Positions 55,615-63,123 of a stretch of DNA of 64,000 nt are shown here, in pieces (position 1 is the first letter of the stretch; each line of letters begins with the position of its first letter). The translations under genes and the position numbers were made by a program. The DNA is from Ruminococcus sp. UBA7013 (lineage in GTDB: Bacteria > Bacillota > Clostridia > Oscillospirales > Ruminococcaceae). Where the stretch lies: contig DJXD01000073.1 in NCBI GenBank assembly GCA_002449585.1, forward strand, positions 1 to 64,000, read 5' to 3'. The notes below the pieces were generated by a model that saw only the letters and a program-made list of their open reading frames with translations, was not told the origin of the DNA and ran no database searches.

Positions 55615-56184
55615 ATGGACAGGGCTTTGATTGTTTCCGGTTCTGAAAAGGGAATGGAGCTGATTGCACAGTTTTTGCATGCTTATGGCTATACAAATCT
55701 GACTTCCACAGCAAGCGGAAGTGAAGCAAGGCGGCTGATCAGTAATTCAGAATATGCATTGATTATTATCAATACACCGTTGAAAGATGAATTTGGACAT
55801 GAACTTTCTGTCATGATGTCTGAAAATACCAGTTCCGGTATTATTTTGATCTGCAAAGCAGATATTTCAGATGATGTTTCTGACAAAGTGGCTGATTATG
55901 GTGTCTGTGTTGTGGCAAGGCCGATGAATAAAAGCTTATTTCACCAGTCTATCCGGTTGGTAGAAGCTACTCGTTCGAGAATGCTCGGCCTGAAACGTGA
56001 AAATTCAAAACTGCTGGTCAAAATTGATGAAATGCGGCTGATTAACAGAGCCAAATGCGCACTGATGCAATATCTGAAATTTACAGAGCCGGAAGCACAT
56101 AGATATATTGAAAAGCAGGCGATGGATACCAGATCAACCAGAAAAGAAGTTGCACTCCGGATTTTATCGACATATGAATTATAA
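55615..56184 (+). CDS. ANTAR-domain RNA-binding regulator with pseudo-receiver domain
   Basis: 189 aa. Residues ~1-120 fold like a response-regulator receiver, but the acidic pair is replaced (VSGSEKG), the phospho-Asp is Asn (IIINTPL), the Thr is Cys (ILICKAD) and the Lys is Arg (VVARPM), so phosphorylation is not expected. After a helix, the ANTAR domain (~125-187) shows INRAKCALMQYLKFTEPEAHRYIEKQAM (in part). ANTAR proteins bind dual-hexaloop RNA and prevent termination. A matching RNA target is encoded 190 bp downstream, before the amt gene. Starts 18 bp after the GS-like gene. Confidence 0.9.
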   Translation: MDRALIVSGSEKGMELIAQFLHAYGYTNLTSTASGSEARRLISNSEYALIIINTPLKDEFGHELSVMMSENTSSGIILICKADISDDVSDKVADYGVCVVARPMNKSLFHQSIRLVEATRSRMLGLKRENSKLLVKIDEMRLINRAKCALMQYLKFTEPEAHRYIEKQAMDTRSTRKEVALRILSTYEL

Positions 56185-56331
56185 ATCATTTTTTGTGATT
56201 TTACAAATTTATCAAAAGTATAATGCTTTCTGACTTAAAAAATCAAATCAGATAGATAGAAAAAATAATATCATTATGCAGAGTTTACAAAAAAAAAAGA
56301 ACTGTCAGAAAAAACATGACAGATTTTCCAG

Positions 56332-56360
56332 TTGACAAAATAGAAGAAATGCGCTATACT
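56332..56360 (+). promoter_or_regulatory. promoter of the amt-PII gene
   Basis: TTGACA (56332-56337), a 17-bp spacer and TATACT (56355-56360). Predicted start near 56367, 6 nt before the first hexaloop hairpin. The stretch 56185-56331 is A+T-rich with nothing else recognised. Confidence 0.85.
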
Positions 56361-56372
56361 AATAACTGTAAA

Positions 56373-56418
56373 CAGCAAAGACGCTGAGAAATGCAAAGAT
56401 GCATTTCCCAGCGTTTTT
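56373..56418 (+). promoter_or_regulatory. ANTAR dual-hexaloop antiterminator overlapping a terminator
   Basis: P1: CAGC-AAAGAC-GCTG (56373-56386). One-base linker A. P2: GAAATGC-AAAGAT-GCATTTC (56388-56407). Both six-base loops have A at position 1 and G at position 4, the ANTAR recognition rule. A competing terminator forms from ACGCTG-A-GAAATGC with GCATTTC-C-CAGCGT (56381-56414) and TTTTTATTTT; it uses the 3' arm of P1. Binding of the ANTAR protein to P1-P2 should therefore block termination and allow amt expression. Confidence 0.88.
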
Positions 56419-56455
56419 ATTTTGCAGATCAAATTTTAAGAGAGGATGAGAAATC

Positions 56456-58237
56456 ATGAACGATTTGCAGGAAATCATGACAAAGACGGATTCTGAAATT
56501 TTTGGGATCTGGTATCTGATCGGCGCAGCATGGGTTTTTTTCATGCAGGCAGGCTTTGCCATGGTAGAAACGGGATTCACCAGAGCCAAAAACGCCGGAA
56601 ATATTATTATGAAAAATCTGATGGATTTCTGTATTGGTACGGTAGTATTTATTGCATTGGGGTTCGGTCTGCTTCTGGGAGAAGATGCACTTGGCGGCTT
56701 TATTGGTATGCCAACAATGGGCATTTTCACGGATTATGCAAATTTTGACTGGTCAAATTTTGTATTTAATTTAGTATTCTGTGCTACAACGGCTACAATC
56801 GTATCCGGGGCAATGGCAGAACGAACAAAATTTTTATCTTACTGTGTTTACTCGGCTGTGATTTCGGGAATTATCTATCCGATCGAAGCACATTGGATCT
56901 GGGGCGGCGGCTGGCTGTCCAGATTAGGATTTCATGATTTTGCCGGATCATGTGCGATTCATATGGTTGGCGGTATTTCTGCACTGATCGGCGCAGCCAT
57001 TGAAGGCGCAAGAATCGGAAAATTTAAGAAAGATAAAGAGGGAAAAGTGATTAAAGTGAGAGCCATTCCGGGACATAACCTGACAATCGGGGCACTTGGA
57101 TGTTTTATTCTTTGGTTTGGCTGGTATGGATTCAATGGTGCAGCAGCACAATCCGGCGGACAGCTGGCAAGTATCTTTGTAGCAACGACAATTGCTCCTG
57201 CTATCGCTACTTTCACATGTATGATTTTTACATGGATCAAATACGGAAAACCGGATGTTTCCATGTGTCTCAATGCTTCATTGGCGGGGCTTGTTGGTGT
57301 CACAGCTGGCTGTGATGTTGTAGATGCATTTGGTTCGGCTATGATTGGCATTGTATCCGGATTACTGGTAGTATTCGGCGTTTGGCTTCTGGATTATGTG
57401 CTTCATGTAGATGATCCAGTTGGTGCAGTAGCGGTTCATATGATGAATGGCATATGGGGGACATTTGCAGTAGGATTATTTGCTACAACATCTGTTCCGG
57501 GAAATGATAGCGTTCAAGGGCTTTGCTATGGCGGCGGATTTCATCAATTAGGCCTGCAATGTTTAGCGATTCTGACAGTAGGGGCATGGACAGCGATCAC
57601 AATTACAGCGACATTTATGATCATCAAGAAAACGCTTGGTATCAGAGCGAGTGCAGAAGAAGAAATTATTGGTCTGGATATGACAGAACACGGTTTATCA
57701 AGTTCCTATGCAGATTTTGCACCTGCGGCAGATACGATGCTTCAAGTAAGCCGTCAGGCTGCCAGACATGATATTGATAGCGAAGAAGTTCGTCAGGTAT
57801 TCGGCTCTGATGCGGATAAGCTGACAGCTACGGAAGTATCGGCAGAAGTGAAGGCTGCCCCTGTAAGAACAGGCGCAAAGCTGACAAAGCTTTCCATTGT
57901 TTGCAAACCCGGCAAATTAGAAGAATTACAGGCAAGTCTTGCGGGGGTTGGCATTGATGGCATCACAGTGACACAAGTTTTAGGTTATGGCACACAGATG
58001 GGTCATACAGCTTATTACAGGGGTGTCAAGCAGGAACTGCCGTCACTGCATTCCAAAGTGAAAGTAGAGGCTGTTATCACAGCAGTACCAGTAGAAAAGG
58101 CATTATCAGCAGCCAGAAAGGCATTGTATACGGGTCATATTGGTGATGGAAAGATCTTTATTTATGACGTTGAGGATGTTGTAAAAGTCAGAACTAATGA
58201 ACATGGTTATGATGCTTTGCAGGATTCACCGAATTAA
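56456..58237 (+). CDS. ammonium transporter fused to a C-terminal PII protein
   Basis: 593 aa. Residues ~10-405 are an Amt channel with about 11 membrane helices (FFMQAGFAMVETGFTRAKN, HWIWGGGWL, FDGAGS-like FAGSCAIHMVGG, GFNGAA, the second pore His in HMMNGIWG). Residues ~476-585 are a GlnB/GlnK domain: LTKLSIVCKPGKLEELQ, GITVTQVLGYGTQMGH and GHIGDGKIFIYDV. The T-loop (YRGVKQELPSLHSKVK) lacks the usual uridylylated Tyr51. The fused PII should gate the channel according to ADP/ATP and 2-oxoglutarate. Controlled by the ANTAR leader. Confidence 0.94.
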   Translation: MNDLQEIMTKTDSEIFGIWYLIGAAWVFFMQAGFAMVETGFTRAKNAGNIIMKNLMDFCIGTVVFIALGFGLLLGEDALGGFIGMPTMGIFTDYANFDWSNFVFNLVFCATTATIVSGAMAERTKFLSYCVYSAVISGIIYPIEAHWIWGGGWLSRLGFHDFAGSCAIHMVGGISALIGAAIEGARIGKFKKDKEGKVIKVRAIPGHNLTIGALGCFILWFGWYGFNGAAAQSGGQLASIFVATTIAPAIATFTCMIFTWIKYGKPDVSMCLNASLAGLVGVTAGCDVVDAFGSAMIGIVSGLLVVFGVWLLDYVLHVDDPVGAVAVHMMNGIWGTFAVGLFATTSVPGNDSVQGLCYGGGFHQLGLQCLAILTVGAWTAITITATFMIIKKTLGIRASAEEEIIGLDMTEHGLSSSYADFAPAADTMLQVSRQAARHDIDSEEVRQVFGSDADKLTATEVSAEVKAAPVRTGAKLTKLSIVCKPGKLEELQASLAGVGIDGITVTQVLGYGTQMGHTAYYRGVKQELPSLHSKVKVEAVITAVPVEKALSAARKALYTGHIGDGKIFIYDVEDVVKVRTNEHGYDALQDSPN

Positions 58238-58262
58238 GCATTTTCCACTTCCCACATAAAGC

Positions 58263-58296
58263 AGAAAATCCGTCCGGAAAGCCGGGCGGTTTTCTG
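58263..58296 (+). terminator. terminator of amt-PII
   Basis: AGAAAATCCGTCCGG (from 58263) pairs with CCGGGCGGTTTTCT(G) to 58296 around an AAAG loop, one wobble and one bulge. T-rich sequence follows. It abuts the next promoter. Confidence 0.78.
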
Positions 58297-58325
58297 TTGC
58301 ATTTTTTCAGAAAATATGCTATAAT
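58297..58325 (+). promoter_or_regulatory. promoter of the small Cys-rich gene
   Basis: TTGCAT (58297-58302), a 17-bp spacer and TATAAT (58320-58325), 20 bp before the start codon. Confidence 0.65.
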
Positions 58326-58345
58326 CAATGCAGGGGGGTGAAAAC

Positions 58346-58513
58346 ATGAATTGTGAAACCTGTGCTTATTATGTCTATGATGAAGAGTATGAATCGTATA
58401 TTTGTGAAGCGAATCTTGATGAAGATGAATATGCAAAATTATTGCAGCGGCATTATCAGCAATGTCCCTATTATCGTGATGGTGATGAATATAAAATAGC
58501 CCGGAAGCAATAA
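58346..58513 (+). CDS. small Cys-containing protein, DUF6472-like
   Basis: 55 aa from ATG at 58346 with GGGGGGTGA 5 nt upstream (an earlier in-frame ATG at 58328 overlaps that site). Pattern CETCAYYVYDEEYESY-C then a CPYY motif, with acidic residues between, matching a family of short clostridial proteins that I recall as DUF6472. Two CxxC-like halves may bind metal. Function unknown. Convergent with the NERD gene, with no gap between the stops. Confidence 0.72.
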   Translation: MNCETCAYYVYDEEYESYICEANLDEDEYAKLLQRHYQQCPYYRDGDEYKIARKQ

Positions 58514-59530
58514 TTATTTTTTAGATTCTGTGCGCCATTGAAACAAGGTTTTACCTTGATAATGTTTTTCTTCTGCTTCTGGGAAAACGGTTACTTTGCC
58601 GAGTTTTGTCTTGCAAGTCGTTGTTTTTCCATGCAGAAGACTGATGATCTGTCTATTTGTAAGCGGTACGCCATACACTTTTTCAAGGCGCATACCGCAT
58701 TTTTTTTTGCAGTACCATCCATATTGCCCCTGCCTGACTTCTCCGCCGCAATTCGGGCAGATATATTCAGGAGAATCTGTTTTTTTGTCTTTTTTCCTAT
58801 ATTTTTCTGTATAATCAACAGGATGCTCTGTATGATGACTCATAAAAAAATCAGAAAGCATCTGCATTTCTTTATCTGTCATATCCGGAACATTGCTGTT
58901 TTTATGTAATGTTTTGATATAATTAATCAGATCATCAGATTTGACAAGCAGATCCTGAATTTCCTGTGGTGCATAACGAGTATTAATCACTGTTTTAGAA
59001 TTTGCAAATACAATGACAGATTTATGATAATCTGAAAAACTTTTATCAAAAGCAGCTTGTGCCAATAAATCTTTTTCTGGCCGGCGGATTTCTCGGATTA
59101 ATTCCAGATGCCGCTGGTTCTGTGTATAAGGACTATAAATTCCTTCTCGATGATTGATCCCTCCTTTCCGGATGATTCTTGTAAAATCACCATGTTTATC
59201 AATGCTGATATTCCCTGACAGATTTTTGCATTCAATAACAAGAATTAATTTTTTCGTAATCACAAGATAATCTATCTGAGAAGAAAGCTCTCCCTGTTTG
59301 AGATAAATATCATGCAGGATATACATAGGCATATGACTGTTTTCTAATTCAGATAAAACAGCATTCTCTCCAGCAATGCCAGCTTCTACAGATTTAATAT
59401 CCTGTTCCAGCCGTTCAAGGTCTTCTTCGGCTATATATTCCCGAAAATCGACTAGTTGACGGAGCTGTTCCTGAGCAGTACTGTCTGATTTGATCACGAC
59501 AGGTTCACGAATTTTATTGAAAAGATTCAT
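58514..59530 (-). CDS. NERD nuclease-related protein with zinc ribbon and topoisomerase-like C-terminal repeat
   Basis: 338 aa. NERD domain (~45-165) with GIAGENAVLSEL, QIDYLVITKKLILVIECKNLSGNI (in part; the Asp...ExK nuclease core). A zinc site CPNCGGEV...CKKKCG (~255-277) follows, then a segment like the C-terminal repeat of topoisomerase III-type proteins (VPLTNRQIISLLHGKTTT). NERD proteins are predicted DNA-processing nucleases. AAGGAAAGG upstream of ATG 59530. Confidence 0.82.
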   Translation of the reverse strand: MNLFNKIREPVVIKSDSTAQEQLRQLVDFREYIAEEDLERLEQDIKSVEAGIAGENAVLSELENSHMPMYILHDIYLKQGELSSQIDYLVITKKLILVIECKNLSGNISIDKHGDFTRIIRKGGINHREGIYSPYTQNQRHLELIREIRRPEKDLLAQAAFDKSFSDYHKSVIVFANSKTVINTRYAPQEIQDLLVKSDDLINYIKTLHKNSNVPDMTDKEMQMLSDFFMSHHTEHPVDYTEKYRKKDKKTDSPEYICPNCGGEVRQGQYGWYCKKKCGMRLEKVYGVPLTNRQIISLLHGKTTTCKTKLGKVTVFPEAEEKHYQGKTLFQWRTESKK

Positions 59531-59573
59531 ATATCACATTTCCTTTCCTTGTTTATGATCTTTATAAACGGCA

Positions 59574-59605
59574 AAGCCCCCGGGACGCAGAACGTTAGGG
59601 GGCTT
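59574..59605 (-). terminator. terminator of the thioredoxin/FTR-like operon
   Basis: On the minus strand AAGCCCCC (59605-59598) and GGGGGCTT (59581-59574), an 8-bp stem with a 16-nt loop, then TTGCCGTTT. T-run poor. Confidence 0.55.
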
Positions 59606-59609
59606 AATA

Positions 59610-59810
59610 TTATTTCTGGTTATCTTTGTAATACAGCAGACAATGGCAATAACCTTCAAAATTAGGATCAGCAACCTGCTCCCGGAACTCTTTGCACATG
59701 CATTTTGTATCAGGTGTTTGTTCCAATCGGCACGGGCAATAGCCGCCAGTTTTTTTGAGACCTTCCCGGATCATTTTTACAATTTCCGGATCTTCATTCA
59801 GCCTGATCAT
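59610..59810 (-). CDS. mini ferredoxin-thioredoxin reductase catalytic-chain-like protein
   Basis: 66 aa. Three Cys pairs: GYCPCR (25-27), KCMCKEFRE (37-39) and GYCHCLLYY (55-57), i.e. CPC-X9-CMC-X15-CHC, the order of CxC/CHC motifs used by FTR catalytic subunits for the 4Fe-4S cluster and redox disulfide, though spacing differs from plant FTR (CPC-X16-CPC-X8-CHC). Begins 1 bp after the thioredoxin stop, so the two are probably partners: electrons from ferredoxin to thioredoxin. Very short for the family, possibly minimal. Confidence 0.78.
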   Translation of the reverse strand: MIRLNEDPEIVKMIREGLKKTGGYCPCRLEQTPDTKCMCKEFREQVADPNFEGYCHCLLYYKDNQK

Positions 59811-59811
59811 A

Positions 59812-60123
59812 TCAAGAATGCTTTTTGAAAATATCTAAGATCTGGGAGGCACTGTGTAAACCGGTAATTCTTTCCGCTGGTTCACCATTTTTGAATAAAA
59901 TCATAGTTGGAATAGCAGAAATTCCGAATTTCATTGCCAAATCCCGGCATTCATCTACATTGACTTTCCCGATCTGTAAAGAAGCATTTGCTTCATCTAG
60001 TTCATGAAGAATTTCGCCCTGTTTCATGCAGGGAGCACACCAAGAAGCCCAGAAATCAACAAGGACAGGTGTACCGCTCTGGATTGTCTGCTGAAAATTT
60101 GCATCATTCAGATTAGTAATCAT
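59812..60123 (-). CDS. trxA: thioredoxin
   Basis: 103 aa. Active site WASWCAPCM near residues 28-33 (WCAPC rather than the usual WCGPC), cis-Pro region AIPTMILFKNGEP. General cytosolic disulfide reductase. Located directly upstream of the FTR-like gene; no NADPH-thioredoxin reductase gene is nearby. GGGATTTTT-type weak ribosome site with AAGAAGGG upstream. Confidence 0.93.
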   Translation of the reverse strand: MITNLNDANFQQTIQSGTPVLVDFWASWCAPCMKQGEILHELDEANASLQIGKVNVDECRDLAMKFGISAIPTMILFKNGEPAERITGLHSASQILDIFKKHS

Positions 60124-60189
60124 AAAAATCCCTTCTTTTCTTAAAATATAGACTTAGTATATCACAATTCTGAAAATTTATCAGAATAA

Positions 60190-61080
60190 TTATTCTTCAG
60201 CGGGTTGATCTTGATTTTCATCATCTTCCGGCTCTTCTTCAGGCGCATCGGTTTCAGGTTCTGTTGTGGGGAGAACAATTTCCTGATAATTGCTCCCATC
60301 TGTTCCGGAAATGCTGAAAGTAACTTCTATTTTCTTCCAGGATTCAAAATTTTCAGGATCTATCACCTGTGCAGAATAATTTTTCATAATATCTCTGGGG
60401 TCGCCGTCTTCATCATGCAGATAGCCCTCACTGCTTCTGGCATTCAGAGGAATATCACTTGCCCAGGAATTGAATAAATTAGTTTTTGTTTCTATTCCAT
60501 CTTCGCTGAATGTATAATTTTTCCCTGAAAGTTCAAGTTCATTGCCATCAACAAGAATGCGTTCGATTGTGATAGAAGCACCAGGATATAATTTTTCACC
60601 TTCGGGAATCATAACAGCCAGAAAGCCAAGTCCGGCAGGAACATAATTTTGATCCTGCATAGAATACCGGAAGCCTTCTGTATCTGCATTCACACTGACT
60701 GTATAGAAATCATCTCCATGAATATCTGCAATACCAGCATCATAGGCGAGCATATAGCCGTTACCTGTTGCGCTGCCCCAATATTGTGTTTGCCAATTAG
60801 AATCTGTTACAGCAAGATATGCCTGACCTGGTGCGGCAGTTCTGGCTTCTTCCAGATCTGGAATAGTTTCCATAGCGTTGACGATTTCAGCAGAATCTTC
60901 ATTTTCTTCGTCTGAATTTTCATCATTTCCCGTGCCGCCGTTTGCTGCTTCCGGAGCAGTCTCCGGTGCTTCCTGAACGGGTAGATCGGAATTTGCATTT
61001 CCTGACTTGCCGCAGGCAGAAAGAGCAGAACTGATTAAAAATACTGTCATCAGGCAAGCAAGATATTTTGAAATTCGCAT
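60190..61080 (-). CDS. lipoprotein of unknown function
   Basis: 296 aa. Lipoprotein signal: basic MRISK, hydrophobic run, lipobox LSAC (Cys ~22). A linker of Asn/Asp/Glu (~24-75) precedes a ~190-residue beta-rich domain (AYLAVTDSNWQTQYW...), and the C-terminus is acidic. No enzymatic motif. The domain may bind carbohydrate, as in many Ruminococcus surface proteins, but I cannot show it. A promoter lies at 61110-61138. Confidence 0.75.
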   Translation of the reverse strand: MRISKYLACLMTVFLISSALSACGKSGNANSDLPVQEAPETAPEAANGGTGNDENSDEENEDSAEIVNAMETIPDLEEARTAAPGQAYLAVTDSNWQTQYWGSATGNGYMLAYDAGIADIHGDDFYTVSVNADTEGFRYSMQDQNYVPAGLGFLAVMIPEGEKLYPGASITIERILVDGNELELSGKNYTFSEDGIETKTNLFNSWASDIPLNARSSEGYLHDEDGDPRDIMKNYSAQVIDPENFESWKKIEVTFSISGTDGSNYQEIVLPTTEPETDAPEEEPEDDENQDQPAEE

Positions 61081-61109
61081 GTAAAAACCTCTTTTCTCGA
61101 TTTTATTTA

Positions 61110-61138
61110 ATCATACACGATTTTTGGTCAAAATGCAA
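61110..61138 (-). promoter_or_regulatory. promoter of the lipoprotein gene
   Basis: On the minus strand TTGCAT (61138-61133), a 17-bp spacer and TATGAT (61115-61110), 29 bp before the start codon. Confidence 0.55.
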
Positions 61139-61209
61139 TACACGAAATATCTAAATTTTAATTCTGTTTTTCATCAGAAATTATGATAATCAGACAAAAT
61201 GCGGCATGA

Positions 61210-63111
61210 TTATGCTTCTTCCAGCTCACAGAGTTCAGCAAAGCAGGCTTCTGATTGATTTTTAGCGGCTTCCAGCTGCTGACAAATTTCCTGCATTTTC
61301 TGATAATCCGTGCAGATTTCAGGGCGTGTGAGACTGGCTTCCAGATCAGAAATCTGGAGATCCAATGTCTCAATTTCCTGTTCCAGTTCTTTCATTCGAT
61401 TTCTGCGAGCGGCTTCTGCACTGCGCTGTGCTTTGGTTCGATGTGCCGTATTTTTTTCAGCTTTCTGAGAAACGGCTGGAACTGCCTGTTCCTGTGCTTT
61501 GAGACGGGCTTTTTCTTCAAGATAGGTTTCAAAGCCATAAGGATAGAAATGCATTCCTTCTGGTGTTAATTCAATCAGCTGAGTTGCAAGGCGTTTCAGG
61601 AAATATCTGTCATGAGAAACAAACAAAAGTGTTCCGGTATAAGCAGAAAGTGCTTCTTCTAATACTTCTTTCATAGGCAGATCTAAATGATTGGTTGGTT
61701 CATCCAAAAGCATGACATTGGCATGTTCCAGCATGAGCAAAGCAAAACAGACACGGGCACGTTCGCCGCCGCTGAGGGCAGAGACGGGCTTAAAAACATC
61801 TTCACCAGTAATGCGAACCTGTCCGAGCAGATTCCGGATTTCACCATCCAGCATGGCCGGAAATCTATCATGCAATTCATCTATCACTGTTTGATTTGGA
61901 TTCAGATTTGTACTTTCCTGATCAAAATAGCCGATCTTGATATTTTTATTAAATTTCATTATGCCATCATGCGGAAGAATGCCTAGAATTTCTTTCAGAA
62001 GCGTTGATTTTCCGATACCATTCACGCCGATGATTCCTAATTTTTCACCTCGTCTGATATTGAAATCAATGCCGGAAAGCAGTGTTTTCCGTGCAGAGCC
62101 TTCTCCAACAGAAATATCTGCATTACGGACTTCCAGCACATCAAGGGGCGGCTCTATTTCATAAGTAAAAGACAAGCCAGCACGTTTCTGTTTTGTAACA
62201 GGTTTTTCAATGCGTTCTATTTTATCAAGCTGTTTCTGACGGCTTTTTGCACTTTTCGCTGTGGATGCCCTTGCCATATTCCGGGCTACATAATCTTCCA
62301 GTTTTGCAATTTCTTTCTGCTGGAGGGCATATTCTTTTTCCTGTCGTTCCACAGCGGCAGCTTTCAGAACTGTATATGCCGAATAATTGCCTTTGAATCT
62401 GGTGAGTTTTCCATGTTCAATTTCACAGATACTAGTACAAAGTTTATCAAGAAAATATCTGTCATGTGAAACGATCAGAAGCGCACTTTTGCTTGTCCGG
62501 AGATAATCTTCCAGCCATTGGATTGTTTCAAAATCAAGATGATTGGTAGGCTCATCAAGAATTAATAAATTTGGTTCTTCTAATAATAATTTTGTAATAG
62601 CAAGGCGTGTTTTTTCTCCGCCGCTGAAACTGGAAACCATTCTGTGAAAATCATCCTGTGAAAATCCCATGCCAAATAAGACAGTTTTGATTTTAAAATC
62701 AATATCATAGCCGCCATTGCTTTGAAACCATGCAGACAGCCGATCATATTCTTCAAGATATTCCGGATGCGTGTCAAGTATCTTTTCGATTTCTCTGATT
62801 CTGGCATGTGTCTGAAGCAGATCAGAAAAGACGCTCTGCATTTCCTCCCAAACGGTGAGACTAGAATCCAGAGCGGCGGATTGTGCCAGATAACCGATAG
62901 AAGTTCTGGACGCACATATGATCTGACCATCCCCCTCCTGTTCATGATCCGGGAGAATCTCTCCAAGCAGGATTTTCAGAAAAGTAGATTTTCCGCATCC
63001 ATTCGCACCAATTAGGCCAATTCGATCCGTTTCTTCTATTTGCAGGTCAATATCTGACAGAATTTTTATGCCGTTATAGATTTTATGAATTTTTACTGCT
63101 TTGAGCAGCAT
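61210..63111 (-). CDS. ABC-F family ATP-binding protein
   Basis: 633 aa, two ABC domains without membrane segments. First: Walker A GANGCGKSTFLKIL, signature SFSGGEKTRLAI, LLILDEPTNHLDF. Second: GVNGIGKSTLLKEI, ALSGGERARVC, MLLDEPTNHLDL. The interdomain linker (~240-310) is charged, with a long helix; the C-terminus is coiled coil. ABC-F proteins act on the ribosome E-site (EttA-like) or protect against antibiotics; no resistance role is shown. AAAAGGAGG upstream. Confidence 0.93.
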   Translation of the reverse strand: MLLKAVKIHKIYNGIKILSDIDLQIEETDRIGLIGANGCGKSTFLKILLGEILPDHEQEGDGQIICASRTSIGYLAQSAALDSSLTVWEEMQSVFSDLLQTHARIREIEKILDTHPEYLEEYDRLSAWFQSNGGYDIDFKIKTVLFGMGFSQDDFHRMVSSFSGGEKTRLAITKLLLEEPNLLILDEPTNHLDFETIQWLEDYLRTSKSALLIVSHDRYFLDKLCTSICEIEHGKLTRFKGNYSAYTVLKAAAVERQEKEYALQQKEIAKLEDYVARNMARASTAKSAKSRQKQLDKIERIEKPVTKQKRAGLSFTYEIEPPLDVLEVRNADISVGEGSARKTLLSGIDFNIRRGEKLGIIGVNGIGKSTLLKEILGILPHDGIMKFNKNIKIGYFDQESTNLNPNQTVIDELHDRFPAMLDGEIRNLLGQVRITGEDVFKPVSALSGGERARVCFALLMLEHANVMLLDEPTNHLDLPMKEVLEEALSAYTGTLLFVSHDRYFLKRLATQLIELTPEGMHFYPYGFETYLEEKARLKAQEQAVPAVSQKAEKNTAHRTKAQRSAEAARRNRMKELEQEIETLDLQISDLEASLTRPEICTDYQKMQEICQQLEAAKNQSEACFAELCELEEA

Positions 63112-63123
63112 AATATCCTCCTT

